Assembly (NCBI RefSeq): GCF_000482485.1 | Contig: NZ_AXVK01000001.1 | Coordinates: forward strand, 186,001 to 250,000 | Reading direction: 5' to 3' | From: Paucisalibacillus globulus DSM 18846 | GTDB lineage: Bacteria > Bacillota > Bacilli > Bacillales > Amphibacillaceae | DNA length: 64,000 bases | Part shown: in pieces, positions 53,633 to 62,328 of the stretch | Numbering within the stretch: the stretch's first letter is position 1 | Layout of the letters: each line of letters opens with the position of its first letter | Notes under the pieces: generated by a model | What the model was told of the DNA's origin: nothing | The model's input: only the letters and a program-made list of their open reading frames with translations | Database searches by the model: none | Translations under genes and position numbers: made by a program

Positions 53633-54115
53633 ATGTCAAAAGACACTAACAGTTTAGCACATACAAGATGGAATTGTAAGTATCACATCGTATTTGCACC
53701 AAAGTATAGAAGACAGATTATTTATGGGAAAATAAAAAAAGATATAGGAGAAATCCTAAGAATTCTTTGTGAGAGAAAAGGCGTTGAAATAATTGAGGCA
53801 ACAGCTTGTAAGGATCATATACATATGCTAGTAAGTATCCCGCCTAAATTAAGTGTGTCAGCTTTTGTAGGATATTTAAAAGGGAAAAGTAGCTTAATGA
53901 TATTTGATCGACATGCAAACTTAAAATATAAGTATGGGAATAGAAAATTTTGGTGTACAGGATATTATGTAGATACAGTTGGCAGAAATAAGAAAGTAAT
54001 TGAAGCCTATATTCGAAATCAAATTCAAGATGATATAGTCGCAGAACAGTTAACGATGATGGAATATATTGATCCCTTTACAGGAGAAGAGGTGAAGAAA
54101 AAGAAACGAAGATAG
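53633..54115 (+). CDS. tnpA: IS200 transposase TnpA (HUH Y1)
   Basis: 160 residues. It is a single-strand DNA transposase. The HUH motif is HIHMLVSIP, and the catalytic tyrosine is in the following helix (WCTGYYVDTVGRN region). WNCKYHIVFAPKYRR starts the family. The ribosome binding site GGAGG lies in the left hairpin zone, where folding may limit translation. No tnpB or guide-like RNA gene follows. Full length. Confidence 0.92.
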   Translation: MSKDTNSLAHTRWNCKYHIVFAPKYRRQIIYGKIKKDIGEILRILCERKGVEIIEATACKDHIHMLVSIPPKLSVSAFVGYLKGKSSLMIFDRHANLKYKYGNRKFWCTGYYVDTVGRNKKVIEAYIRNQIQDDIVAEQLTMMEYIDPFTGEEVKKKKRR

Positions 54116-54220
54116 GAGTGTGGAAGGCCTTTGAGGTCTGGCCAGTAGAAGTAGTACAAATGGCGAACCATTCAGTAGCCCTTTAGGGTCTGGTCAGTAA
54201 CAAAGGCTTTCAGCCGCAGA

Positions 54221-54250
54221 GAAAACCACCCGTTCACACGGGTGGTTTTT
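54221..54250 (+). terminator. right-end hairpin of the IS200 element / terminator
   Basis: AAAACCACCCGTT / ACACGGGTGGTTTT. It doubles as a possible terminator. Confidence 0.7.
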
Positions 54251-54271
54251 ATTCGACATTTTTTGTTAAAA

Positions 54272-54290
54272 TTCGGGAAGTGACAGGCAC
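54272..54290. repeat. short dispersed repeat, copy 2
   Basis: TCGGGAAGTGACAGGCACC, the same phrase as 38269-38287, just outside the IS200 right end. Confidence 0.5.
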
Positions 54291-54320
54291 CTCAATACAG
54301 GAACCTCAATACGGGCTCGT

Positions 54321-55046
54321 TTAGTTTATATTACATATCTCAAGTGGGCAATTTTCACATCCAATTTCGTCTTTTAGGTATTCAAGGTCTTTAATGAAGA
54401 TTTTTCCGGATTTTTCAATTGAAATTACATTTAATCTTCGTAGTTCAACAAGCATTCGGTTTACACTTTCTCTTGATGCTGCACAGAAGTTTGCTAACTC
54501 CTGATTTGTAAGAGTTACGTTAATTAATGTACCGGTATCACCTTCAAGGCCATAACTATTTGCTAAACGGATTAAGGTGGAGTATAGTGCACCTTTTTTT
54601 CCATTTAATAATAGGTCTCTTATTTTAGATTGAAACTTTCGCAGCTGTGTACTGGTCCATTTCATATACTCAAATGTAAGATTGCCATTAGATACTAACA
54701 CTTCTTCAAGTTGCTCTTTGTTGACGACGAGTACTTCACCAGATATAAGTACCTTCCCACTTAATAAATACACAGCGTTATCGCTAAATAGCGACAATTC
54801 GCCAACGATGTCATCATGATTACATATTCTTAATATTAATTCCTTACCATCAGCAGTTAACTTAGACACTTGAACAAGCCCTGACTTTACGATATATATT
54901 TCGTTTGCCTCTAAACCCTCATGGAATAGATAGGCTCCTTTATAAATCTTTCTAGTTGTGCTGATAGAATTTAATAAATCTCTTAATTCATGTGAAATAG
55001 GTAAGTTTGTATTGTTTCTAGATCCTAACATTAAACCGGCTAGCAT
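54321..55046 (-). CDS. fnr: anaerobic regulator Fnr ([4Fe-4S], C-terminal cysteines)
   Basis: 241 residues from the ATG at 55046 (AAAGGAG upstream), close to B. subtilis Fnr (238). Sensor domain, then winged helix with recognition helix CAASRESVNRML. The C terminus has GCENCPLEICN: C-x2-C-x4-C, the three ligands of the Bacillus-type Fnr cluster. Bacillus Fnr binds TGTGA-N6-TCACA and activates nitrate and fermentation genes when oxygen is absent. It is a strong candidate to read the six such sites in this window. Confidence 0.93.
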   Translation of the reverse strand: MLAGLMLGSRNNTNLPISHELRDLLNSISTTRKIYKGAYLFHEGLEANEIYIVKSGLVQVSKLTADGKELILRICNHDDIVGELSLFSDNAVYLLSGKVLISGEVLVVNKEQLEEVLVSNGNLTFEYMKWTSTQLRKFQSKIRDLLLNGKKGALYSTLIRLANSYGLEGDTGTLINVTLTNQELANFCAASRESVNRMLVELRRLNVISIEKSGKIFIKDLEYLKDEIGCENCPLEICNIN

Positions 55047-55267
55047 AACAACATCTCCTTTAACAAGGGTGATAAACTCTACCTTTAGTTTACCATTGAA
55101 CAAGTGATAACTATCATATGACTCGTTACGATATTGTGAAACTTTACACACTTGAATTAATAATTTATTACCAAATTATTCTTGTATGAATTCGGAATTA
55201 TGCTAATATTTATTTTAGGTAATAAAAGAAGGTCGTTTTCATATTTTTGTTGTTTTTACCATTCTCT

Positions 55268-55860
55268 GTTGATGGAAACTGTGCGGTAACTAATATCAAC
55301 TTTCCTCACTCTAATTAGAAGAGAGTGGGTAAAGTGCTATGCTACCGCTCCGGCAGAATACTCCGCTTTCCACGGCCTCAGCCTCTTCTCGGAAAGAGCA
55401 CCGCTGCGGGGTCTTCGGACACGTGCTATTCCCGTAGGACAAATATTTTCGGTGGGGCGAGTAATCGCAGTCCCAAGGAAGGCTTCGGTAGCAAGACATC
55501 GCACGAAGAAAATCGGTTTTTATTTTCGAGGAGTCTCCGTATTCTGCCTACGCTAGTATTGGCTTTCAAATTAAAAATTGTTTTATCACATATTTTCATT
55601 TAAAATCACTTTTAATCAAATTAGAGCTATATCAGCTCCGGAAATACCGGAGACTCCTTGAAAAAGAAAAGCACTTTTTCTGCGTGCGATGTTTCACTAA
55701 GAAGCTTTCCTTGTCCTATGGGAGGATAGGCATTGGTGAGACCCCGCAGTGCGTAAGCGCGAGGAGGCTCACCAGCCGCCCATGGAATGCGGAGTGTATT
55801 TCCGGAGCGGGTACGATGCTCAACCAAAAATTATTAGTTTCTTTACCGCATACTTTATAC
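55268..55860. mobile_element. 593-bp repeat element (copy 4)
   Basis: Left end GTTGATGGAAACTGTGCGGT, right end TACCGCATACTTTATAC. The interior is module Y then module X, both reversed compared with the 61.0 kb copy. The small reading frames inside are artefacts. The stretch from the fnr start (55047) to 55267 holds AT-rich promoter DNA. Confidence 0.75.
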
Positions 55861-55919
55861 AAATTGTGTAAATAACAATAATTTACTTGAAAATTACCTA
55901 ATAGAATCAGGGTGATTAA

Positions 55920-56474
55920 ATGCAAACCAATATATACTTTGTCAGACATGCACATTCAACCTATACTCCAGATGAATTAGGTAGACCACTTTCTAAAAAA
56001 GGGATGAAAGATGCTATTAGAGTAGCTGAGTTACTTCAAAATAAATATATTGATGTTGTTTATGCTAGTCCGTACAAACGAGCAGTTCAAACTGTCCTTG
56101 GAGTTGCGGAGAATATTGGGGCAAGTATTATTCTGGAGGATGGCTTTAAAGAACGTAGACTTGCTGAGGGTCCTGTTGATGATTTTACGCAAGCAATGGG
56201 GAAAGTGTGGCAGGATTATGATTTCCATTATAAAGGCGGAGAATCCAATCACATGGCACAGGAAAGAGGTATGAAATCCTTATTAAAGGTCCTCAAACAA
56301 CATGAAGGAAAGAATATAGTAATTGGAACCCATGGAAATATTATGGTATTAATGATGAATTACTTTGATCCTTCTTATGGATTCGTGTTTTGGCAGACTC
56401 TAGAAATGCCAGATATTTTTATGCTTTCTTTTGATGAAGATAGATTAATAGATGTAAAAAGAATTTGGGAATAG
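55920..56474 (+). CDS. histidine phosphatase family protein
   Basis: 184 residues. It is a phosphoglycerate mutase-like histidine phosphatase: the RHG-type motif appears as FVRHAHSTYT (RHA), the second basic residue is in YASPYKRAVQT, and the distal His is in VIGTHGNIM. Substrate unknown. Start of a four-gene run of small enzymes (P-loop kinase, GNAT, glyoxalase-like) on the plus strand. The preceding repeat element may supply no promoter. Confidence 0.88.
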   Translation: MQTNIYFVRHAHSTYTPDELGRPLSKKGMKDAIRVAELLQNKYIDVVYASPYKRAVQTVLGVAENIGASIILEDGFKERRLAEGPVDDFTQAMGKVWQDYDFHYKGGESNHMAQERGMKSLLKVLKQHEGKNIVIGTHGNIMVLMMNYFDPSYGFVFWQTLEMPDIFMLSFDEDRLIDVKRIWE

Positions 56475-56487
56475 TGGAGGGGATGGT

Positions 56488-57012
56488 TTGAAGCGAATAA
56501 CAGTTATTGGATCTGGTGGTTCTGGAAAATCAACTATGGCCAAGAGGTTAGGGTCTATTCTTAACATTGATGTGTATCATCTTGATGCATTATTTTGGAA
56601 ACCAGGATGGGTTGGCACAAGTAAAGAAGAACAAAGAAAAGTGCAACAAAAACTAGTTAAACAAAATGAGTGGATTTTTGATGGCAACTATGGTGGCACA
56701 ATGGATATTAGGTTGAACAATGCAGATACCATTATTTTCTTAAATATCTCAAGAATTATTTGTCTCATTCGAATCATAAAGAGGCGTATAATATATCGAA
56801 ATAAAACTCGACCTGATATGGCCCAGGGGTGTGAAGAGCGACTCGATAAAGAATTTGTCAAATGGGTGTGGAATTATCCTAAGGACAAAAAGCCAGAAAT
56901 ACTTAAAAGGTTGGAAAAAGAAAAAGAAGAGAAGGAAATTATTATACTATCTTCACCGAAGGAAGTGGAGAAGTTTTTAGTCCAATTGGAGGAAAGTATA
57001 GATGGAAATTAG
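56488..57012 (+). CDS. P-loop NTPase, topology-modulation / adenylate-kinase-like
   Basis: 174 residues from a TTG (GGAGGGGA upstream). Walker A GSGGSGKST (8-16). DVYHLDALFWKPGW and the lid RRIIYRNKTRPDM resemble the FlaR/topology modulation group. Probably a small-molecule kinase. It overlaps the next gene by 11 bp. Confidence 0.8.
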   Translation: MKRITVIGSGGSGKSTMAKRLGSILNIDVYHLDALFWKPGWVGTSKEEQRKVQQKLVKQNEWIFDGNYGGTMDIRLNNADTIIFLNISRIICLIRIIKRRIIYRNKTRPDMAQGCEERLDKEFVKWVWNYPKDKKPEILKRLEKEKEEKEIIILSSPKEVEKFLVQLEESIDGN

Positions 57013-57589
57013 ACAATACCAACCTACAGATGAACAAGGTTGGCTACGTTGCAGGGTGCTTGCATTTTTAGATACTGCTTATTTTGATAATGTCCTACAG
57101 GAAAAAGAACATTATGAAAATCCTTCGATTGAGTTAGTTGCTGTGGAAAATGAAGAGATTGTAGGGTTACTGGATATTGAGTATGAAGTAACTGATGGAG
57201 TTGTGTGTTCAAGAGGAACTGGACTGGGAGGGATGATTTGGCATATTGCCGTTCATCCGGATTATCGTCGTAATGGAATTGCATCACAGCTATTAAAAAA
57301 AGCAGAAGAAATTGCTATAGATAAAAAATTGAATCGTTTGGAAGCATGGACGAGAGACGATAAATGGGTTAATACATGGTATGAAAGAAGCGGTTTTCAA
57401 ATGGTGGATTCCTATCTTCATGTTTATATAGAAGGTAACAAGGAATTGGCTGGTTATATCAAAAGCGAATACCCAATGCTATTTCCACTCCAAACATTTG
57501 CACATTATGTTGGTGAGGACAAAGATGAAATGAAGCAAAGCTTTAAACGTGTACATGAATGTATTTGTTTCGAGAAGTCATTAATCTAA
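57002..57589 (+). CDS. GNAT acetyltransferase
   Basis: 195 residues. The acetyl-CoA loop is VHPDYRRNGIASQLLKKA, and the strand WHIAV and WYERSGFQ also fit GNAT. Substrate unknown. It overlaps the upstream P-loop gene by 11 bp, suggesting coupled translation. Confidence 0.88.
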   Translation: MEIRQYQPTDEQGWLRCRVLAFLDTAYFDNVLQEKEHYENPSIELVAVENEEIVGLLDIEYEVTDGVVCSRGTGLGGMIWHIAVHPDYRRNGIASQLLKKAEEIAIDKKLNRLEAWTRDDKWVNTWYERSGFQMVDSYLHVYIEGNKELAGYIKSEYPMLFPLQTFAHYVGEDKDEMKQSFKRVHECICFEKSLI

Positions 57590-57656
57590 TTGAATAATAA
57601 ACTGGTGAGGGCTATTTATCGCTAAAAGATATATATAGAATTTAGGAGGAAAATAC

Positions 57657-58052
57657 ATGAACTTTATAAAACGGGTGGGGACGACTTATTTACCAGTAAA
57701 AAATCCGGAGCTTTCTTCAAAATGGTTCCAAACTATTCTTGGAGCGAGTATTAACTATCTTGATGAACAAAAAGCTATCTTAGATTTTGCTAATCAAAGT
57801 TTTTTCCTTGTGAAAGCATCACCAGGTGAGCAATCTGGATTTCTGGATAGCAGTGGAAATGAACACTTCTCACTGACATTTGAGGTTGATGGATTAGGAC
57901 AATTGAGAGAATTTCATACATATCTAAAACGTAATTCAGTAAAGATAGGTGAAATAGAGGACAGGGGACATCCAGGAAATAATTTTGTTTTTTATGATTT
58001 AGATGGAAATAAATTTGATGTTTGGAGTGAATTAAGTAAAAGCTTTAGGTAA
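57657..58052 (+). CDS. VOC-family (glyoxalase/dioxygenase-fold) protein
   Basis: 131 residues. Single VOC unit: TYLPVKNPELSSKWFQTILG, then HFSLTFEVDG, and GHPGNNFVFYDLDGNKFDVW. Metal-binding His and Glu are only partly kept. Function unknown. The ribosome binding site is TAGGAGG. Confidence 0.85.
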   Translation: MNFIKRVGTTYLPVKNPELSSKWFQTILGASINYLDEQKAILDFANQSFFLVKASPGEQSGFLDSSGNEHFSLTFEVDGLGQLREFHTYLKRNSVKIGEIEDRGHPGNNFVFYDLDGNKFDVWSELSKSFR

Positions 58053-58068
58053 ACCCATTTGAAATAAA

Positions 58069-58093
58069 AAAGACCTTCATCACCCGAAGGTCT
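58069..58093. terminator. bidirectional terminator
   Basis: AGACCTTC / GAAGGTCT, with A-runs on the left for the minus strand gene. Confidence 0.75.
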
Positions 58094-58095
58094 AC

Positions 58096-58797
58096 TCAAT
58101 TCATCAATAATTTATCCAAATCCAATATTTCAATTTTCTTTTGTAGCTTTTGTTTAATTAATCCTTTTTCCTCGAGTTCAGCCAATTTACGACTAATTGT
58201 TTCAGGAGTAGTTCCTAAATAAGATGCCAGATCCTTTTTACTCATAGGTAATATTATTTCATTTGAATTAGAATCTGGATCCACACTTTCTGCAAGAAAA
58301 AGTGCAATGCGAGTTTCTACTGTTTCTGTTGAAAATCTTGTAGTTTGTTTTTCAGATTGTTCCAGTCGATTAGAGAATTCCGTAAGTAGTTTTAAAGCAA
58401 TTGTTGGGTATTTAGTAAGCAAAGTTTGAAGTTTTTCTCTAGTAATAATACAAATACTTGTATTCACCATTGTTTCTGCATAAGATTCATGTTGAGACTT
58501 TTTAAATAAAGCTAATTCCCCAGTATAATCACCAGGATTTAATATACGGACTATCTGTTCTTTACCTGATTCAGATAATCGATAAATCCTGATTCTCCCC
58601 TTATTTACGATATAAAGAGAATCAGACTCATCTCCAGCATGATAAATATGTTCGCCTTTTTCATATGAAATTGATCTTGTCATGGACATAATTTCATCCA
58701 AATGCTTTGGTTCTAAATGATTGAAAATAGGGACTTGTGAAACGCAAGATAGTATACCACTATGGTGGATACAGGATGTTTGGTTATCCTTCTTCAA
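58096..58797 (-). CDS. Crp/Fnr-family regulator with N-terminal cysteines
   Basis: 233 residues. The N-terminal CIHHSGILSC puts two Cys and two His ahead of the sensor domain, like the cluster-binding start of enterobacterial FNR or FlpA. The recognition helix GTTPETISRKL (P-E-x-x-S-R) is the FNR form, predicting TTGAT half-sites and not TGTGA. So it should read different sites from the other two regulators in this window. Ligand unknown; Fe-S or Zn is possible. Confidence 0.85.
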   Translation of the reverse strand: MKKDNQTSCIHHSGILSCVSQVPIFNHLEPKHLDEIMSMTRSISYEKGEHIYHAGDESDSLYIVNKGRIRIYRLSESGKEQIVRILNPGDYTGELALFKKSQHESYAETMVNTSICIITREKLQTLLTKYPTIALKLLTEFSNRLEQSEKQTTRFSTETVETRIALFLAESVDPDSNSNEIILPMSKKDLASYLGTTPETISRKLAELEEKGLIKQKLQKKIEILDLDKLLMN

Positions 58798-58994
58798 TAT
58801 TATCCTCTCCTTATACTGCTCTATATAAGTATAGCAAACTAAATGGATATAGTAGCCTAGAATGGAACTACTCCCGGTTATTTAATTACCATGATAGGTG
58901 ATTTCAAGTTAAATAAGTCATATCCTCTGCATTTTGAGTTAATCTATAATAGAATATGAGTATAACAATGAAAAAATATGAGTGGGGTGTACCA

Positions 58995-59285
58995 ATGAGT
59001 TTTCAGATAACGGATGAGGCAGCAAAATGGTATATAGATGAGATGGGATTAGTAGAAGGAGACTATGTCCAGTTTTTCCTGAAAATATATGGAGGGATCC
59101 AAACGGATCATCCTAACTACTTTCTAGGTCTTTCAGTAGGGCAAGATGGTGAGATAGGTGAAAAATTAGTCATCGATGGAATAACATTTTATTTTACTGA
59201 GAAAGATGTTTGGTTCTTAAATGAATATGATATGAAAGTTGTTATGGGAAAAGATGAGGTAGAGTATCAATTTACTGAGAAATAG
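58995..59285 (+). CDS. HesB/IscA-like protein (YneR family)
   Basis: 96 residues from the ATG at 58995; an upstream ATG at 58956 lacks a ribosome binding site. ITDEAAKWYIDEMGL, VQFFLKIYGG and ITFYFTEKDVWF follow the YneR pattern. It lacks the three cysteines of true A-type Fe-S carriers, as is normal for YneR. Function unknown. Confidence 0.85.
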   Translation: MSFQITDEAAKWYIDEMGLVEGDYVQFFLKIYGGIQTDHPNYFLGLSVGQDGEIGEKLVIDGITFYFTEKDVWFLNEYDMKVVMGKDEVEYQFTEK

Positions 59286-59352
59286 TAGAGAAATAAGAAA
59301 GTTTATCATGGACATAATAATTCCTGAAAAGTATTTTTTAGGAGGATGAATG

Positions 59353-59526
59353 ATGTCTGAAGAAAACAAAAATAGGAACCGGGATACTGGTAAGCAGAAG
59401 AACCATGGAATAAAATACAATACCGAACCAAAAAGAAATGGGAAACATGACGAAGAATTTGCAAGTGACAGTGAATTTTTAAATATAAATGGTAAAAGGA
59501 ACAAACGAAATAGAGATAATAGTTAA
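59353..59526 (+). CDS. small hydrophilic protein, 57 aa
   Basis: MSEENKNRNRDTGKQKNHGI and on. It is entirely polar, with basic ends and a short acidic middle. The ribosome binding site AGGAGGA is strong, and an in-frame ATG three bases earlier is an alternative start. Such proteins are common in Bacillaceae spores, but I do not recognise this one as a known SASP. It overlaps a false minus-strand frame. Confidence 0.6.
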   Translation: MSEENKNRNRDTGKQKNHGIKYNTEPKRNGKHDEEFASDSEFLNINGKRNKRNRDNS

Positions 59527-59646
59527 TCGGATGGAGCTTGTTTAATGTCTAAGCAAGCTCCATTATACATAGAAGAGTTATGGATTGTGTGATTATTCAC
59601 ATGAAGATATAATAGGGAAAGAGGAAACGGTAAAGGAGAATACAGC

Positions 59647-60816
59647 ATGAAAATTGGTATTGATAAAATAGGATTTTACACACCGCATATTTTTGTAGAT
59701 ATGGAAAAATTAGCAGTTGCAAGAAATGTAGAACCTGCGAAGTTTACAATAGGAATCGGTCAGAGTCAAATGTCTGTTGCACCTGCTACACAGGACTCAG
59801 TAACTTTAGCAGCAAATGCAGCATTAGAAATAATTAATGATGAAGACCGAGAAAAAATCGATTTTGTTATATTTGGTTCAGAATCAGGAATTGATCATTC
59901 CAAATCTGGTGCGGTTTATGTCCATCATCTTCTTGGTTTAAATCCAAATGCCCGTGCAGTTGAATTGAAACAAGCTTGTTATGCGGCAACTGCAGGAATA
60001 CAAATGGCAAAAGGTCATGTCGCTTTAAACCCAGAAAGTAAAGTATTAGTTTTAGGCACAGATATTGCTCGTTATGGTTTGAATACATCTGGTGAATCTA
60101 CACAAGGTGCTGGTGCAGTGGCCATGATTATAAGTGCAAATCCTCGAATTATGGAGCTAGATAATCAAAATGTTTATTTAACAAATGATATTATGGATTT
60201 CTGGCGACCAATATATTCGGACAAGGCTTTTGTTGATGGAAAGTTTTCCAATGAGCAGTATATTTTATTCTTTAATAAAGTATGGGAAGCTTATAAGGAT
60301 AAATCTGGCCTAGAATTAAAAGATATGGAAGCAATTTGTTATCATCTTCCTTATACGAAGATGGGATTAAAAGCACTGCGTACGGTTCTTGATGATGCAC
60401 CTGAAGAGGTGAAGGAGCGGTTATTGGAAAATTATCAAATAAGCACAATTTATAACCGTAATGTTGGAAATATATATACTGGTTCATTGTATTTGAGTTT
60501 GTTATCCTTGCTTGAAAACAAAGAATTGAAAGATAGTTCTAGAATTGGGATGTTTAGCTACGGTTCAGGTGCAGTCGGGGAGTTCTTCACTGGAATTCTT
60601 CAACCAAATTATCGTCAACATTTAAATTTGGAGGGACACCAACAGTTATTTAATTCTCGACAAGAAGTTTCCGTTGAAGAATATGAAAGAATTTTTGAAG
60701 AAACTTTACCTGCAGATGGCTCCGATATAGAATTTGATATCTCTAGGGATCCAGCAACAATCGTATTAAGTGGATCATTAGAGAATAAACGCCAATATGT
60801 GAATAAGAATCGATAA
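59647..60816 (+). CDS. mvaS: hydroxymethylglutaryl-CoA synthase
   Basis: 389 residues. It condenses acetyl-CoA with acetoacetyl-CoA in the mevalonate pathway. Catalytic Cys111 is in ELKQACYAATAG, and a conserved His follows in CYHLPYTKMG. KIGIDKIGFYTPHIFVDM starts the family. B. subtilis lacks this pathway and uses MEP, so its presence points to another Bacillaceae lineage. No other mevalonate gene is in the window. Single gene with terminator. Confidence 0.93.
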   Translation: MKIGIDKIGFYTPHIFVDMEKLAVARNVEPAKFTIGIGQSQMSVAPATQDSVTLAANAALEIINDEDREKIDFVIFGSESGIDHSKSGAVYVHHLLGLNPNARAVELKQACYAATAGIQMAKGHVALNPESKVLVLGTDIARYGLNTSGESTQGAGAVAMIISANPRIMELDNQNVYLTNDIMDFWRPIYSDKAFVDGKFSNEQYILFFNKVWEAYKDKSGLELKDMEAICYHLPYTKMGLKALRTVLDDAPEEVKERLLENYQISTIYNRNVGNIYTGSLYLSLLSLLENKELKDSSRIGMFSYGSGAVGEFFTGILQPNYRQHLNLEGHQQLFNSRQEVSVEEYERIFEETLPADGSDIEFDISRDPATIVLSGSLENKRQYVNKNR

Positions 60817-60857
60817 TATACAACTAGATTGATACACAATTGTTTAATCATGGAAAA

Positions 60858-60916
60858 AATCCGAACTATAATACCAAATTCTACTAATAGAATTCGTATT
60901 AGTTCGGATTTTTATT
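60858..60916 (+). terminator. terminator of mvaS
   Basis: AATCCGAACTA / TAGTTCGGATT, then TTTATTTT. Confidence 0.8.
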
Positions 60917-60970
60917 TTAGTTGGGTCTAGTAAGCTATGTGCTTTGTTATTAGAAAAATGTAAATGGACA

Positions 60971-61417
60971 GTTGATGGAAACTATGCGGTAACTTAACTT
61001 AGGATTATGAGTTGAGCATCTAACTCCGCTCCGGAAATACACTCCGCTTTCCGCGGGCGGCTGGTGAGCCTCCTCGTGCTACGCACTGAGGGGTCTCACC
61101 TATGCCTATCCTCCCGCAGGAGTCTCCGTGTATTTCCTACGCTGGTAGTGAATTAGAATTATTGTACGTAATTACTGAAAAAATGCGTTACAAACAATCC
61201 ATAAAGCGGAAACTCTAACTAGCGCAGGCAGAATACGTAGACTCCTACGGGAATAGCACGTGTCCGAAGACCCCGCAGCGGCGTTTTTTCCGCGAGGAGG
61301 CTGAGGCCGTGCCCGTGGAAAGCGGAGTATTCTGCCGGAGCGGTAGCATAGCAGTATACCCACTCCACTCAATAAATTTGAGGGGGTAATTTACAGTACT
61401 TACCGCACAGTTTATAC
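60971..61417. mobile_element. 447-bp repeat element (copy 5)
   Basis: Left end GTTGATGGAAACTATGCGGT, right end TTACCGCACAGTTTATAC. Interior modules X then Y. Relative to the ends, the interior is inverted compared with copies 1 and 4. Non-coding. The rest of 60817-61569 has the mvaS terminator and AT-rich DNA only. Confidence 0.75.
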
Positions 61418-61569
61418 AAAGTACATACTAAATTCGATTACTTGAAGAGGAAATATTCTACTGTAACCTTCGTCTTTAGGAAGGTACATATTAGGAATCT
61501 CCGGTCCTTAAAGAAAATTGGACGACAATACTTATAAAAAATAACTAAACAAAGTTAGGATGATTTTTA

Positions 61570-62226
61570 ATGAAAATTAAACTAGAAATCATTTATAAAA
61601 CGCCAAAAGGAACAGAAGGAACATTTTCTTCAGATGAAATGAATCCAGAGAAAGCATTGTTACTTGCAGAAGATTTGGAGAGAACGGGACGAATTAAAAG
61701 CATGACTTTCTATGATAATCATGACACTACCTGGATGTTAAAAGAGCTGAGGAAATATGTAAATAGTGTAGAGGATGAGCCGCATAATATAGTAGTTTTT
61801 TTTGATGGTGGTTTTGATGTTGAAACGAAGAATTCGGGGCTTGGATGTGTGATTTATTATGAACAAGGTGGTAAACAATTTCGTATCCGAAAAAATGCCC
61901 TTGTTGAGGAATTAAATACAAACGGGGAGGCAGAATATGCAGCCATGCATCTAGCAGTAACAGAGCTGGAATTTATGGGAGTGCATCACATTCCGGTTAT
62001 ATTTACTGGGGATTCCCAAGGTGTCATCAATCAAATGAATGATGAATGGCCTTGCTATGAAGAAGAATTACTTCGTTGGATAAGTCGAATTGAAAAAAAG
62101 ATAGATGGATTAGGAATTACACCAGAATATAAATCAATACCAAGGAAAAAGAATCGGGAAGCAGATCACCTTGCAACCCAAGCCCTAAATGGAGTAGACG
62201 TATTTAGTAATAGTGAGGTAGGTTAG
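61570..62226 (+). CDS. RNase H-like protein (YpeP family)
   Basis: 218 residues. An N-terminal 70-residue part of unknown role precedes an RNase HI-type domain with the acidic residues in VVFFDGGF, NGEAEYAAM, FTGDSQGV and NREADHLA. It probably cleaves RNA in RNA-DNA hybrids, though YpeP-type proteins are poorly characterised. The ribosome binding site is TTAGGATGA. Confidence 0.85.
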   Translation: MKIKLEIIYKTPKGTEGTFSSDEMNPEKALLLAEDLERTGRIKSMTFYDNHDTTWMLKELRKYVNSVEDEPHNIVVFFDGGFDVETKNSGLGCVIYYEQGGKQFRIRKNALVEELNTNGEAEYAAMHLAVTELEFMGVHHIPVIFTGDSQGVINQMNDEWPCYEEELLRWISRIEKKIDGLGITPEYKSIPRKKNREADHLATQALNGVDVFSNSEVG

Positions 62227-62328
62227 GGATAAAATGGAAGTACCGTATACTGACCTAAAAGAGCACAGAAAAACAGGATTCACCATTATTTATTTGTTAG
62301 ATTGAATATAGGAAAGGGAGGGGTGGAA

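Larger units (their letters stand above)
53545..54262 (+). mobile_element. IS200-type insertion sequence
   Basis: It has tnpA only. The left side has the hairpin ATATATTTGGTT / AACCAATATAT just before the gene. The right side has ACCACCC / GGGTGGT around GTTCACAC. Such subterminal hairpins, not inverted ends, are typical of IS200/IS605. It directly abuts the IS21 end. The limits are approximate. Confidence 0.75.

Noticed and set aside
54116-54262. Omega RNA / TnpB system in the IS200 element
   Set aside because: Only tnpA is present. The 3' structure is the usual right-end hairpin, and no tnpB gene follows.
55311-55955. Several 60-90 aa frames around 55.3-55.9 kb
   Set aside because: Artefacts of repeat element copy 4; equivalent frames appear in the other copies on either strand.
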